In this document: positions 1 to 5,577 of the stretch, one piece after another | How the letters are laid out: every line of letters starts with the position of its first letter | Numbering within the stretch: the first letter of the stretch is position 1 | Source: Clostridia bacterium | GTDB lineage: Bacteria; Bacillota; Clostridia; Oscillospirales; CAG-272 | Length of the DNA stretch: 8,633 bases | Assembly: GCA_017461825.1 (NCBI GenBank) | Contig: JAFTXB010000290.1 | Span: 1-8,633 of the forward strand | Direction: 5' to 3' | Translations under genes and position numbers: made by a program | The notes under the pieces: generated by a model | What the model saw: the letters and a program-made list of their open reading frames with translations, nothing else | Told to the model about the DNA's origin: nothing | Databases searched by the model: none

Positions 1-90
1 ACCGAGCTTCGCAAGAGAGAACACTACGAAAAGCCCAGCGTGAAGCGCAAAAAGAAGTCTGAAGCAGCCAGAAAGCGCAAGTATAAATAA
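1..90 (+). CDS. rpsU: 30S ribosomal protein S21, 3' end only
   Basis: The first 29 codons visible, in frame from base 1, end at TAA 88-90. They encode the very basic C-terminal tail typical of S21: LRKREHYEKPSVKRKKKSEA followed by ARKRKYK. In the S21 family this tail follows a short helical domain; the protein sits on the 30S platform near the anti-Shine-Dalgarno end of 16S rRNA and helps initiation. The start and about half of the protein lie outside the window. The gene runs toward the minus-strand secretion cassette, and both units finish at the same hairpin. The KPS-KRKKKSEAARKR pattern is highly conserved in Firmicutes, so the identification is firm despite the truncation. Confidence 0.95.
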   Translation, partial: TELRKREHYEKPSVKRKKKSEAARKRKYK

Positions 91-99
91 TGCTTGCCT

Positions 100-143
100 A
101 AAAAAATACCGCAGAAGCATTTGCTTCTGCGGTATTTTTTTTT
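100..143. terminator. Bidirectional intrinsic terminator between rpsU and the secretion cassette
   Basis: A near-perfect palindrome: the arm 100-119 (A-run, then TACCGCAGAAGCA) pairs with 122-141, leaving a two-base loop. The GC-rich core ACCGCAGAAGC/GCTTCTGCGGT is flanked by A and T runs, so it reads as a hairpin plus U-tract in both directions. It serves rpsU on the plus strand and the convergent cassette on the minus strand. The stop codon of the minus-strand gene (142-144) lies in the T-run. Confidence 0.93.
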
Positions 144-801
144 ACTCGGATATTTCTCTCCAGCTATCGGTGTCAAAGGAGGGGATCGTCTCATTTTGCC
201 ACGTTCCTTCTTCGTCATAATAGCTGAAATCTGCTTCGCCTTTAATCGATTGTCCAAGTTCCCATAGTCCTGTTTCGGTGTTTTTTGTCACTGTGGTTTT
301 ATAGACAGGCGAAACTTTATCTCCCGGGGACAGCGTACTTAGGTCGATTTCGGTTGTATACATATCAAACGAGTTGTAGGTGATCTGCCAACCGCTGCCC
401 CATACATAGTTTCGTTTGGCGTCAAAGTCCAAAATGAAAGCACTAGTTTCAATTGAAAACAACTTGCGCAAAGGAGCACCGTCCTCATCCATACTTCCAA
501 GCTCGTATTTGGTAAACAGACCAAGCCCCAAAAGCCCAGTGAAACGGTCATACAGATGATCGTAAACAATGGAGTCCGGTTTGTTGATTTCCTGAATAAA
601 GATTTCCAACAATCTTGCGTGCTCGGCAGGCAAAATGTCTTTGTCCGTCCACTCGACGGGAGGGGGGATATTTAACGAAATTGATAAATCGATGGGATCT
701 GGAACTACTACACCGTAGGACCAAATAGCATAAACCCCAGCCGTTGTGAAAACAAGTAGCAAAAACATCAGAAAAGATAGTATTCTAATGGTTTTTTTCA
801 T
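142..801 (-). CDS. Secreted protein with SipW-class signal peptide (distal cassette gene)
   Basis: A 219-residue protein with a basic start (MKKTIR), a hydrophobic core at about residues 7-22, and the cleavage-region sequence AGVYA|IWSYG, so processing probably occurs after Ala25. The mature start then reaches PDPIDLSISLN. The same arrangement (GVYA, aromatic residue, short spacer, DLSI) recurs in the first gene of the operon, so both are probable substrates of the signal peptidase encoded between them. Around residues 155-165, LSTLSPGDKVSPVYKTTV resembles the linker seen in TasA/CalY-like fibre proteins (L..L.PGDK), but that is a weak resemblance. The ATG overlaps the peptidase stop by four bases (ATGA), and only a poor AAAGAGA ribosome site precedes it, suggesting translational coupling. 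The C-terminal part is acidic and aromatic-rich. No enzyme motif is visible. Function is unknown; a cell-surface or matrix protein is an inference. Confidence 0.75.
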   Translation of the reverse strand: MKKTIRILSFLMFLLLVFTTAGVYAIWSYGVVVPDPIDLSISLNIPPPVEWTDKDILPAEHARLLEIFIQEINKPDSIVYDHLYDRFTGLLGLGLFTKYELGSMDEDGAPLRKLFSIETSAFILDFDAKRNYVWGSGWQITYNSFDMYTTEIDLSTLSPGDKVSPVYKTTVTKNTETGLWELGQSIKGEADFSYYDEEGTWQNETIPSFDTDSWREISE

Positions 802-1766
802 TTTTTCACATCTCTTTCACAACTCTTTTTTAAGAGAGCATTTGTTTTTTTATAAACGCGCAGGTTGACCTGTGGAGCATTGTTCTGTATGTTTAGGATA
901 AGACGGAAAGAGGATAAAAGTACAGGCTTAACAAGCTTCGTTTGATCATGGTCAAAAGAGGTGCGAGTCGACGATAAGCGTCTACTTCTTCCAAGAAGAG
1001 TTTCTAAGCGTGTTGCTTTTTCTTGATTGATTTTTCTTTCTACAAGCGGAGTTGTAATCAAGGCAAACAAAATGAGCAATATACAAAGCCATCCTGCAGG
1101 TGATTGCATAAACATAATAAAACTGCCGATGAAGGGGATACGAGCACCGCGATAAATTCCACGCATTTGGCTGTACAGTACGGGAAATTTATCTTTATAT
1201 TGTACGGCATCGCCCTGCAAAGAGAAATAACGCTCTTGAGGATGGTTTTCATTGGGCTCTTCAATTCCTACGATACGGTGAATGATCAAGTTCCCATCTT
1301 GTTCGTATACGACAATGTCATATATTTCTAAATCAAATTCATCGGGAAGTTTTTCGGTTATAATCAAATCGAAAATCTGCAGCTGATTATCAATGTTATC
1401 TTGCTTCAAATTTTTATTTTTTTCATTAACAAATGACATAGATGAACTTCTGACAACCTTTAACGAGGGTACTCCGTTTGCCGCTTTATTCTCGGTAACA
1501 TTCAAATATAGGGAAAATGAGAATGCTAAAATCATTGCAGCACAAACGATTAGAGAAAACAAAGCACTCAAAACATCGGTTAAGGTCAGTTTCCTTTTTT
1601 TGTCTTGTTGCCGATATTCTTGCAAAATAGTTTGATCTTCGGCACCGTGGCGGATTAAGCGCATCGATAATTTTACGATTGATGCGAGAAGTGCCACGAA
1701 CAAGGATGTCAACGCAATCAAAACGATTAGACATAAAATGAAGGTATATATTTCATACTGCGTCAT
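798..1766 (-). CDS. Signal peptidase I, SipW/ER-type (Ser-His)
   Basis: A 322-residue membrane protein with two N-terminal membrane segments (about 7-33 and 64-88), then the peptidase core. VVRSSSMSF places the nucleophile at Ser109 before Met110. LEIYDIVVYE, followed by GNLIIHRIVGI, places His163 where bacterial-type enzymes have the general-base lysine; a histidine here marks the archaeal/ER/SipW branch. YFSLQGDAVQYKD (Gly185-Asp186) is the conserved late GD box. A further membrane segment follows at about 224-241, and then an unusual basic cytoplasmic tail of about 80 residues. The frame stays open upstream to a TTG at 1790, but ATG 1764-1766 is preferred because AGGAG (1775-1779) lies eight bases before it. 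The enzyme should cleave the two flanking secreted proteins. The residue after SM-Ser is Phe rather than the usual proline-containing SMxP, a sign of divergence. The peptidase call is strong; its substrates are inferred. Confidence 0.88.
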   Translation of the reverse strand: MTQYEIYTFILCLIVLIALTSLFVALLASIVKLSMRLIRHGAEDQTILQEYRQQDKKRKLTLTDVLSALFSLIVCAAMILAFSFSLYLNVTENKAANGVPSLKVVRSSSMSFVNEKNKNLKQDNIDNQLQIFDLIITEKLPDEFDLEIYDIVVYEQDGNLIIHRIVGIEEPNENHPQERYFSLQGDAVQYKDKFPVLYSQMRGIYRGARIPFIGSFIMFMQSPAGWLCILLILFALITTPLVERKINQEKATRLETLLGRSRRLSSTRTSFDHDQTKLVKPVLLSSFRLILNIQNNAPQVNLRVYKKTNALLKKSCERDVKK

Positions 1767-1784
1767 ATCGGTTTCTCCTAATAA

Positions 1785-1813
1785 ATTCAACCCATGGAAC
1801 CCATGGGTTGAAT
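1785..1813 (-). promoter_or_regulatory. Strong intercistronic hairpin before the signal peptidase
   Basis: A perfect 13-bp inverted repeat with a three-base loop: ATTCAACCCATGG at 1785-1797 and CCATGGGTTGAAT at 1801-1813. It occupies most of the gap between the first secreted-protein gene and the peptidase gene, ending five bases before the peptidase ribosome site. No T-run follows on the minus strand, so it is not a standard terminator. It could protect the upstream message from 3' decay or limit translation or read-through into the peptidase gene, giving more substrate than enzyme. That role is inference; the repeat itself is seen. Confidence 0.8.
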
Positions 1814-1826
1814 GTTGAATGTAAAA

Positions 1827-2486
1827 TTAATCTTGAACAGTAACTGCAGAATAGGTCGAAATGGTCATCTTGATTCCTGCGCCTTCTGCGGTCAAAGCAT
1901 CCTTAAATGCGTTATATTCCGTCAAAGTCGGCAAATTGATCTGTCCGCCTACACCATTGATTGTGATGATACTGGTCAAATCTGCAGCATCTAAGGTGAA
2001 ATAATATTTTCCGATGTACGATGTGTCCAAACCGAGTTCCGTTGCTTTTGCATCATCGATTAGATCGACTCCCTTTCTCACAGGAGTATAATTTACAACA
2101 AAAATATCGTGACCTTGATAAGTTAAGTTGTCGTCTTGGAACACACACTGTAACTCCATTTGATCAATATCATTGGGATCGGCTTCTGCATCAGGGGTAA
2201 AGACAAACAGCATGCTACCACTAATCACCAATTCGGCGATGTGGTCGGGGACAGGATTGCCGGATGCGTCCTTATCATCGTTGAAGGAAATCGTAATTCC
2301 GTCATTGATTAATTCCAACTGACCCGCAGCCCCTAACAACTCATAGTCTTGCAATCCAATTGACAAATCTTGTGTAACAGGATCAATTGCTTCACTTGCG
2401 GTATAGGTCCAAACAGCGTAAACGCCTCCGACCGTAACGAGCAAAGCAAGAGCTACGAGCAAACTGAATTTTTTTACCATTTTCAT
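1827..2486 (-). CDS. Secreted acidic protein with SipW-class signal peptide (first cassette gene)
   Basis: A 219-residue protein beginning MKMVKKFSLL with a hydrophobic core at about residues 7-20, then GGVYA|VWTYT; cleavage is expected after Ala24. The mature chain soon reaches DPVTQDLSIGL, matching the sister protein 142-801 and resembling the TasA layout (GGGTWA|AF, then a short DLS segment). The mature protein is rich in Asp/Glu, Thr and Ile/Val with almost no Lys or Arg, and no catalytic motif is visible. An extracellular beta-rich or fibre-forming protein is therefore the reasonable guess. ATG 2484-2486 is chosen because AGGAGG (2495-2500) stands eight bases upstream; the next ATG, two codons later, has worse spacing. 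It is the promoter-proximal gene and is separated from the peptidase by a strong hairpin, so it is likely the most highly expressed of the three. The family name is uncertain. Confidence 0.8.
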   Translation of the reverse strand: MKMVKKFSLLVALALLVTVGGVYAVWTYTASEAIDPVTQDLSIGLQDYELLGAAGQLELINDGITISFNDDKDASGNPVPDHIAELVISGSMLFVFTPDAEADPNDIDQMELQCVFQDDNLTYQGHDIFVVNYTPVRKGVDLIDDAKATELGLDTSYIGKYYFTLDAADLTSIITINGVGGQINLPTLTEYNAFKDALTAEGAGIKMTISTYSAVTVQD

Positions 2487-2522
2487 AAAAAGTTCCTCCT
2501 AAGTTATTATTATGGTAATCTT

Positions 2523-2551
2523 ATTATAGCGCTTTGAGGAGTACTTGTCAA
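2523..2551 (-). promoter_or_regulatory. Sigma-A type promoter of the secretion cassette
   Basis: On the minus strand TTGACA (2546-2551) and TATAAT (2523-2528) are separated by 17 bases, a full consensus match. Transcription should start near 2516, giving a leader of about 30 bases to the first cassette gene. The -35 box lies in a small palindrome, ACTTGTCAAGT (2543-2553 on the plus strand), which could be an operator or may be accidental. Confidence 0.85.
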
Positions 2552-2685
2552 GTGTTTCATAAAGAAAAACAAATTTTTGATATAGTATTTTAATATTTAT
2601 ACAAAAAAACTATTTGAAAATGGTAATATAGAACAGTTTCTTTGTTTTGTTTGTACAGTTTTGAGTTGCTGAATTTGTGAATGTT

Positions 2686-2712
2686 AAATAAAACGGTTTG
2701 GGCATTAAAACC
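2686..2712 (-). terminator. Weak intrinsic terminator after the membrane metallopeptidase
   Basis: On the minus strand GGTTT (2708-2712) pairs with AAACC (2695-2699), followed by GTTTTATTT (2686-2694). The stem is only five pairs and overlaps the stop codon, so termination may be partial and some transcripts could run into the secretion cassette. Confidence 0.4.
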
Positions 2713-3517
2713 AAGAAATGATCAGCCGTATCAATCGGATCAGGAGGCCGATCGCGACCCATACGGCGGCAAACGCGATGACCAAGCTAAACAGCGAAAG
2801 GACGCGCAGGTTGAGCAGCCACAGCCATGAGGTGATCGTTCCGTCCAACCGCAACAGCAATGTTACCAAGGCGAACAACGCTGTGATCGCAAGGTAAAAG
2901 GGCATGGCAGAGGCGCTGCCCTTAACGTCTGCCCAGCTCAGTGAAATATGCAATGAAACAGGAAGAATAACGATCAGCCCGAGGGTGGCGCGGAGCCAAT
3001 CGGAGCCAAACGCGGCAGGGAGTGAGCGGAAGAGCGAAAAAATTCCATCGGCAAGATCCTTTGCGGTGGTTCCGTCGGCTGAAAGGGTACGTGTTACGGT
3101 AAGATAATTTTCCCATTGGTTGGGAAAGCAGAGCCACAGCGCGAGTACCGTAACGCCCAGTCCCGAAAAGATAGGACCTACCCCGATGAAAAGGCTGCCA
3201 AGCCTTGCCCACGCGTTTTTGCGGTTATAGGAGTGCTCTACATAGCCGTATACGCCGTTTTTTGCCGTGGGAGACCATAGACATATATCGGTGATCCGAT
3301 GGCAAAACAAGAGGCACATAGCGGCATGACCCAGCTCGTGTACGGGGGTTCCGATGACCGACGTGATGTCAAACACCGCGCCGCCGCCGTGCCCCAAGAG
3401 CTTGGAAAAGAGCATCGCGCACAAACGGACGGCAAAGCCGCAGACTGCCACGGTTCCAAGCGTGAGAAGCAAGAGCTTGAGAAAATAAGATACATAATTC
3501 CAAACGATGGGATTCAC
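2705..3517 (-). CDS. Polytopic membrane protein with HELGH zinc-peptidase motif (M50-like)
   Basis: A 270-residue, very hydrophobic protein with about six membrane segments (roughly 10-36, 52-72, 105-130, 176-195, 206-223, 234-262). The key motif is GTPVHELGHAAM, with His60, Glu61 and His64 forming an HExxH zinc site inside a membrane segment, as in site-2-protease-like intramembrane metallopeptidases. Later, HISLSWADVKGS (His190, Asp197) could supply a further metal ligand; no canonical NxxPxxxxDG is present and there is no PDZ domain. GVGPIFSGLG at about 112-121 is the glycine-rich hydrophobic turn common near the active site of such proteins. The start is GTG 3515-3517, supported by AAAGGAGG eight bases upstream. 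The gene is alone between its own promoter and a weak terminator, just upstream of the secretion cassette on the same strand. Its substrate is unknown; a non-proteolytic membrane role cannot be excluded. Confidence 0.7.
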   Translation of the reverse strand: MNPIVWNYVSYFLKLLLLTLGTVAVCGFAVRLCAMLFSKLLGHGGGAVFDITSVIGTPVHELGHAAMCLLFCHRITDICLWSPTAKNGVYGYVEHSYNRKNAWARLGSLFIGVGPIFSGLGVTVLALWLCFPNQWENYLTVTRTLSADGTTAKDLADGIFSLFRSLPAAFGSDWLRATLGLIVILPVSLHISLSWADVKGSASAMPFYLAITALFALVTLLLRLDGTITSWLWLLNLRVLSLFSLVIAFAAVWVAIGLLIRLIRLIISWF

Positions 3518-3554
3518 GGTTTTTGCCTCCTTTTGTAGTTGTTATATTATGTTC

Positions 3555-3584
3555 ATTATACTATCACTTGAAAGGGTTTGTCAA
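3555..3584 (-). promoter_or_regulatory. Sigma-A type promoter of the membrane metallopeptidase
   Basis: On the minus strand TTGACA (3579-3584) and TATAAT (3555-3560) are both perfect, with an 18-base spacer. An inverted repeat, CACTTGA (3565-3571) and TCAAGTG (3581-3587), spans the spacer and the -35 box. The plus-strand word TTGTCAAGTGTTT (3578-3590) is identical to 2545-2557 at the secretion-cassette promoter. Confidence 0.85.
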
Positions 3585-3639
3585 GTGTTTTCTTCGGTAA
3601 AAACGGTTTTTTTGGAGTCCGATAGGTAATTTTGGCGAT

Positions 3640-3675
3640 AAAAAGGGCCGCACTAAACGGAGCTGCGGTCTTTTT
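3640..3675 (-). terminator. Intrinsic terminator of the cold-shock gene
   Basis: CCGCA (3648-3652) pairs with TGCGG (3664-3668), and AAAAAG (3640-3645) pairs with CTTTTT (3670-3675) across a small bulge. Read on the minus strand, this is a GC stem followed by CCTTTTT just after the csp stop codon. The T-run on the other strand means it could also work on the plus strand, though no plus-strand gene needs it. Confidence 0.82.
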
Positions 3676-3685
3676 GGGACAGTTT

Positions 3686-3907
3686 TTAATTTTCGGTAGC
3701 CAAGCAGACGTTAGTAGCTCTCAGCTTTTCAGCGTTCCGGGGATCGGGCTCGGTATCAAACGTAACCTTTTGTCCTTCGGTAAGCGTTTTGAAGCCGTCT
3801 GCCTGAATTGCGGAGAAGTGTACGAATACATCGTCGCCGCCTTCATCGTTTGCGATAAAGCCGTAACCCTTTTCTGAATTGAACCATTTTACCGTACCTT
3901 TGTTCAT
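3686..3907 (-). CDS. csp: Cold-shock domain protein (CspA/CspB family)
   Basis: A 73-residue protein that is a single cold-shock domain of normal family length. It begins MNKGTVKWFNSEKGYGFI, containing RNP1 (KGYGFI, residues 13-18); RNP2 follows as VFVHF (27-31), and the end is ATNVCLATEN. These proteins bind single-stranded RNA and DNA through exposed aromatic residues (here Trp8, Phe9, Tyr15, Phe17, Phe28, Phe31) and melt RNA structure, acting as chaperones in the cytoplasm. The ATG at 3905-3907 follows GGAGGT with seven bases between. The gene stands alone with its own promoter, a leader of about 120 bases and a terminator. Long leaders are usual for cold-shock genes, where they affect message stability and translation; here that is inferred from length only. 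The ribosome site also falls in a tiny CGGA-ACC-TCCG inverted repeat at 3910-3920. Confidence 0.96.
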   Translation of the reverse strand: MNKGTVKWFNSEKGYGFIANDEGGDDVFVHFSAIQADGFKTLTEGQKVTFDTEPDPRNAEKLRATNVCLATEN

Positions 3908-4035
3908 GTCGGAACCTCCGTTTGAATTTTGTATAACCGAAAAAAATAAGGCTCACCGAACTTTTGCGCATCACCGCTTTCATGATCCGCAAACGAACAC
4001 GTGAACCAAGGAAACTATTTTTCGATTATGTTGCA

Positions 4036-4064
4036 AGTATACCATAATTTTATAAATAAGTCAA
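4036..4064 (-). promoter_or_regulatory. Promoter of the cold-shock gene
   Basis: On the minus strand TTGACT (4059-4064) and TATACT (4036-4041) are 17 bases apart, preceded by an AT-rich stretch. Transcription should start near 4029, leaving a leader of about 120 bases before the csp start codon. A large inverted repeat begins right next to the -35 box at 4065. Confidence 0.82.
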
Positions 4065-4117
4065 GGGGTTTTTGAATTTTTTTCAGCATTATATGCTTTA
4101 TTTTCCTCAAAAACCCC
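4065..4117. repeat. Composite inverted repeat upstream of the csp promoter
   Basis: GGGGTTTTTGA (4065-4075) and TCAAAAACCCC (4107-4117) form an 11-bp inverted repeat. Inside it lies a second one, AGCAT (4085-4089) and ATGCT (4093-4097). The structure abuts the csp -35 box and lies downstream of the DHHW gene. It may end transcription coming from that operon, but no T-run follows the arm on the minus strand, so it could instead be an operator or cruciform. The gap 4118-4200 shows no other element. Confidence 0.6.
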
Positions 4118-4200
4118 ATCTTTTATAACTTTTTTTGCAATTGTATGCATTTTTGAGGCAACAGCAGCAAATTATGTGCTGTGCTCTTTATGTGTTCGGC

Positions 4201-5565
4201 TTATATTCCAAGCAGCCGTTCCATGTCCGAGATGCGCGCCGTGGCAGAGGTTGCCGTGAGATTGTTGATAAACAGCACGGTGTTGCACCCCTTTTCGCTG
4301 ACGAACTCGGCGAGCGTTTTGCCTGTCGCCGATTTGAAATAGCGGTAATCCACAACGTAAACGTACTCGTAATGGTCGACGAGGAAGGGCACGAAGGCGT
4401 TTCCGAACGATTCCTTGACAACGATGATCGACGAGCCGTCGGATTTTGTTTCGTTGTGGATCTCGGTCAGCGGATTGTCACCCATGATAAAGCAATTGTA
4501 CTTGGAGGCGGCATTTGCGTAAAAGCTGTCGGTGTCGGTTCTCACCAAGCCGCCTCGGTATTTCAGCGAGGCACCGCTTTTATCGGTGATGCGGATATCG
4601 TTGGTTCCGTTTGGCACCCAAGCCTCCACCGTGTCGGGGTTGCTTTTGAGGGCGGCGGGCTGGTCTGCCTCGTTGTAAAGCGTTCCGAGAAAGCCCTCAA
4701 ACTCGTATTTCTGCCATGTAGAGAGGGGAAGAGGCTCAATTCCCGCCGCCTTGCAGAAGGCTGTGTAGGCGTAGTAGGCACCGCGTGTCGTCCAATGGTG
4801 GTCGGTGCGGAAATAGAGGTATTCATCGTTGTGCTCACGCAGAATTGAATAGGCATCGACCGTTGTCACGCCGCTCATGCCTGCGTACATCGCATCGATG
4901 GCTGCTTTGGAGTCGGAGGCGCCGATCTGCCCAAGCTCTTTTTCCGAGAGATTGACCGACGAGGAGAGCGGAACGATGATGTCGTATACCTTTACGCCGC
5001 CCCCAAGCTGTTCTGCCGCCTGTGTGATCAGCTCGGCGTAGCGCTCGGAGTTTTTCTTGCTCTCGGAGTAGACCTCATAGGCGGTGTTGCCCTTGACGTA
5101 CACGCTTCCAAGTCGCTCAATGGGGGTGGTGTCAACGGGAATATCGGGGTCGCTTGGCGTGCTTGGACCGTCGGGATCGCTTGGTGTGTCATTCGGCAGG
5201 TCGGGCTTGGGTTGCACCAGCTGTACTGTGCGGATGCCGAACAGCTCGCGGATGGAGTTGTTGATGCCGATGAGCCACTCGCGCCCGGGATAGGTGTCAG
5301 CGTACCAGGTGTTGATCTGATTGAAATATTCACCCGAGACCAAGGTGTCCACCGAAAAGGCGGGAAATTTCGTCAGCTCGCGCTTTTCGCTCTCCGAGGT
5401 GGTGGGGCGCAAAAAGAGCAGAAGCCCCAAAATGAACAAAAGCAGCATTGTTCCCGCAAAGGCATAGATGCGCAAGCCATGATAAAATTCGGCGCGCCGT
5501 GCAGTCTCGGTATTGGAGGCGGGGGCGCTTGTTGACGGCATTTGGGTTTTGTTTTCGGAATTCAT
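4201..5565 (-). CDS. DHHW/AlgX-like SGNH-fold protein, partner of the MBOAT acyltransferase
   Basis: A 454-residue protein: a polar cytoplasmic N-terminus of about 30 residues, one membrane anchor (about 33-53), then an extracellular domain. After the anchor comes the conserved start of this family (SEKRELTKFP, then FNQINTWYADTYPGRE). Asp255-His256-His257-Trp258 in YFRTDHHWTTRGAYYAY is the diagnostic DHHW motif. VVKESFGNAFVPFL places the likely nucleophile at Ser386, so the Ser/Asp/His set of the AlgX/AlgJ group seems present. These proteins work with MBOAT transporters to move acetyl groups onto surface polysaccharides. An Asp/Pro/Ser-rich linker at about 119-148 (PSDPDGPS, PSDPDIP) looks inserted. 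The ATG is preceded by TAAGGAGGT that overlaps the MBOAT stop codon, indicating tight coupling. The polymer modified is unknown. Confidence 0.85.
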   Translation of the reverse strand: MNSENKTQMPSTSAPASNTETARRAEFYHGLRIYAFAGTMLLLFILGLLLFLRPTTSESEKRELTKFPAFSVDTLVSGEYFNQINTWYADTYPGREWLIGINNSIRELFGIRTVQLVQPKPDLPNDTPSDPDGPSTPSDPDIPVDTTPIERLGSVYVKGNTAYEVYSESKKNSERYAELITQAAEQLGGGVKVYDIIVPLSSSVNLSEKELGQIGASDSKAAIDAMYAGMSGVTTVDAYSILREHNDEYLYFRTDHHWTTRGAYYAYTAFCKAAGIEPLPLSTWQKYEFEGFLGTLYNEADQPAALKSNPDTVEAWVPNGTNDIRITDKSGASLKYRGGLVRTDTDSFYANAASKYNCFIMGDNPLTEIHNETKSDGSSIIVVKESFGNAFVPFLVDHYEYVYVVDYRYFKSATGKTLAEFVSEKGCNTVLFINNLTATSATARISDMERLLGI

Positions 5566-5577
5566 AGCGCTACCTCC

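Noticed and set aside
1767..1790. Upstream TTG start for the signal peptidase, adding eight residues
   Set aside because: It would place AGGAG inside the coding region, while ATG 1764-1766 has that site at ideal spacing.
2552..2685. AT-rich stretch searched for a small gene or RNA
   Set aside because: No open frame with a ribosome site and no convincing stem; treated as spacer.
4135..4848. Plus-strand open frame of 237 codons
   Set aside because: Lies antisense over the DHHW gene, which has clear family motifs and a ribosome site; this frame has no ribosome site or recognisable motif and is a codon-bias shadow.
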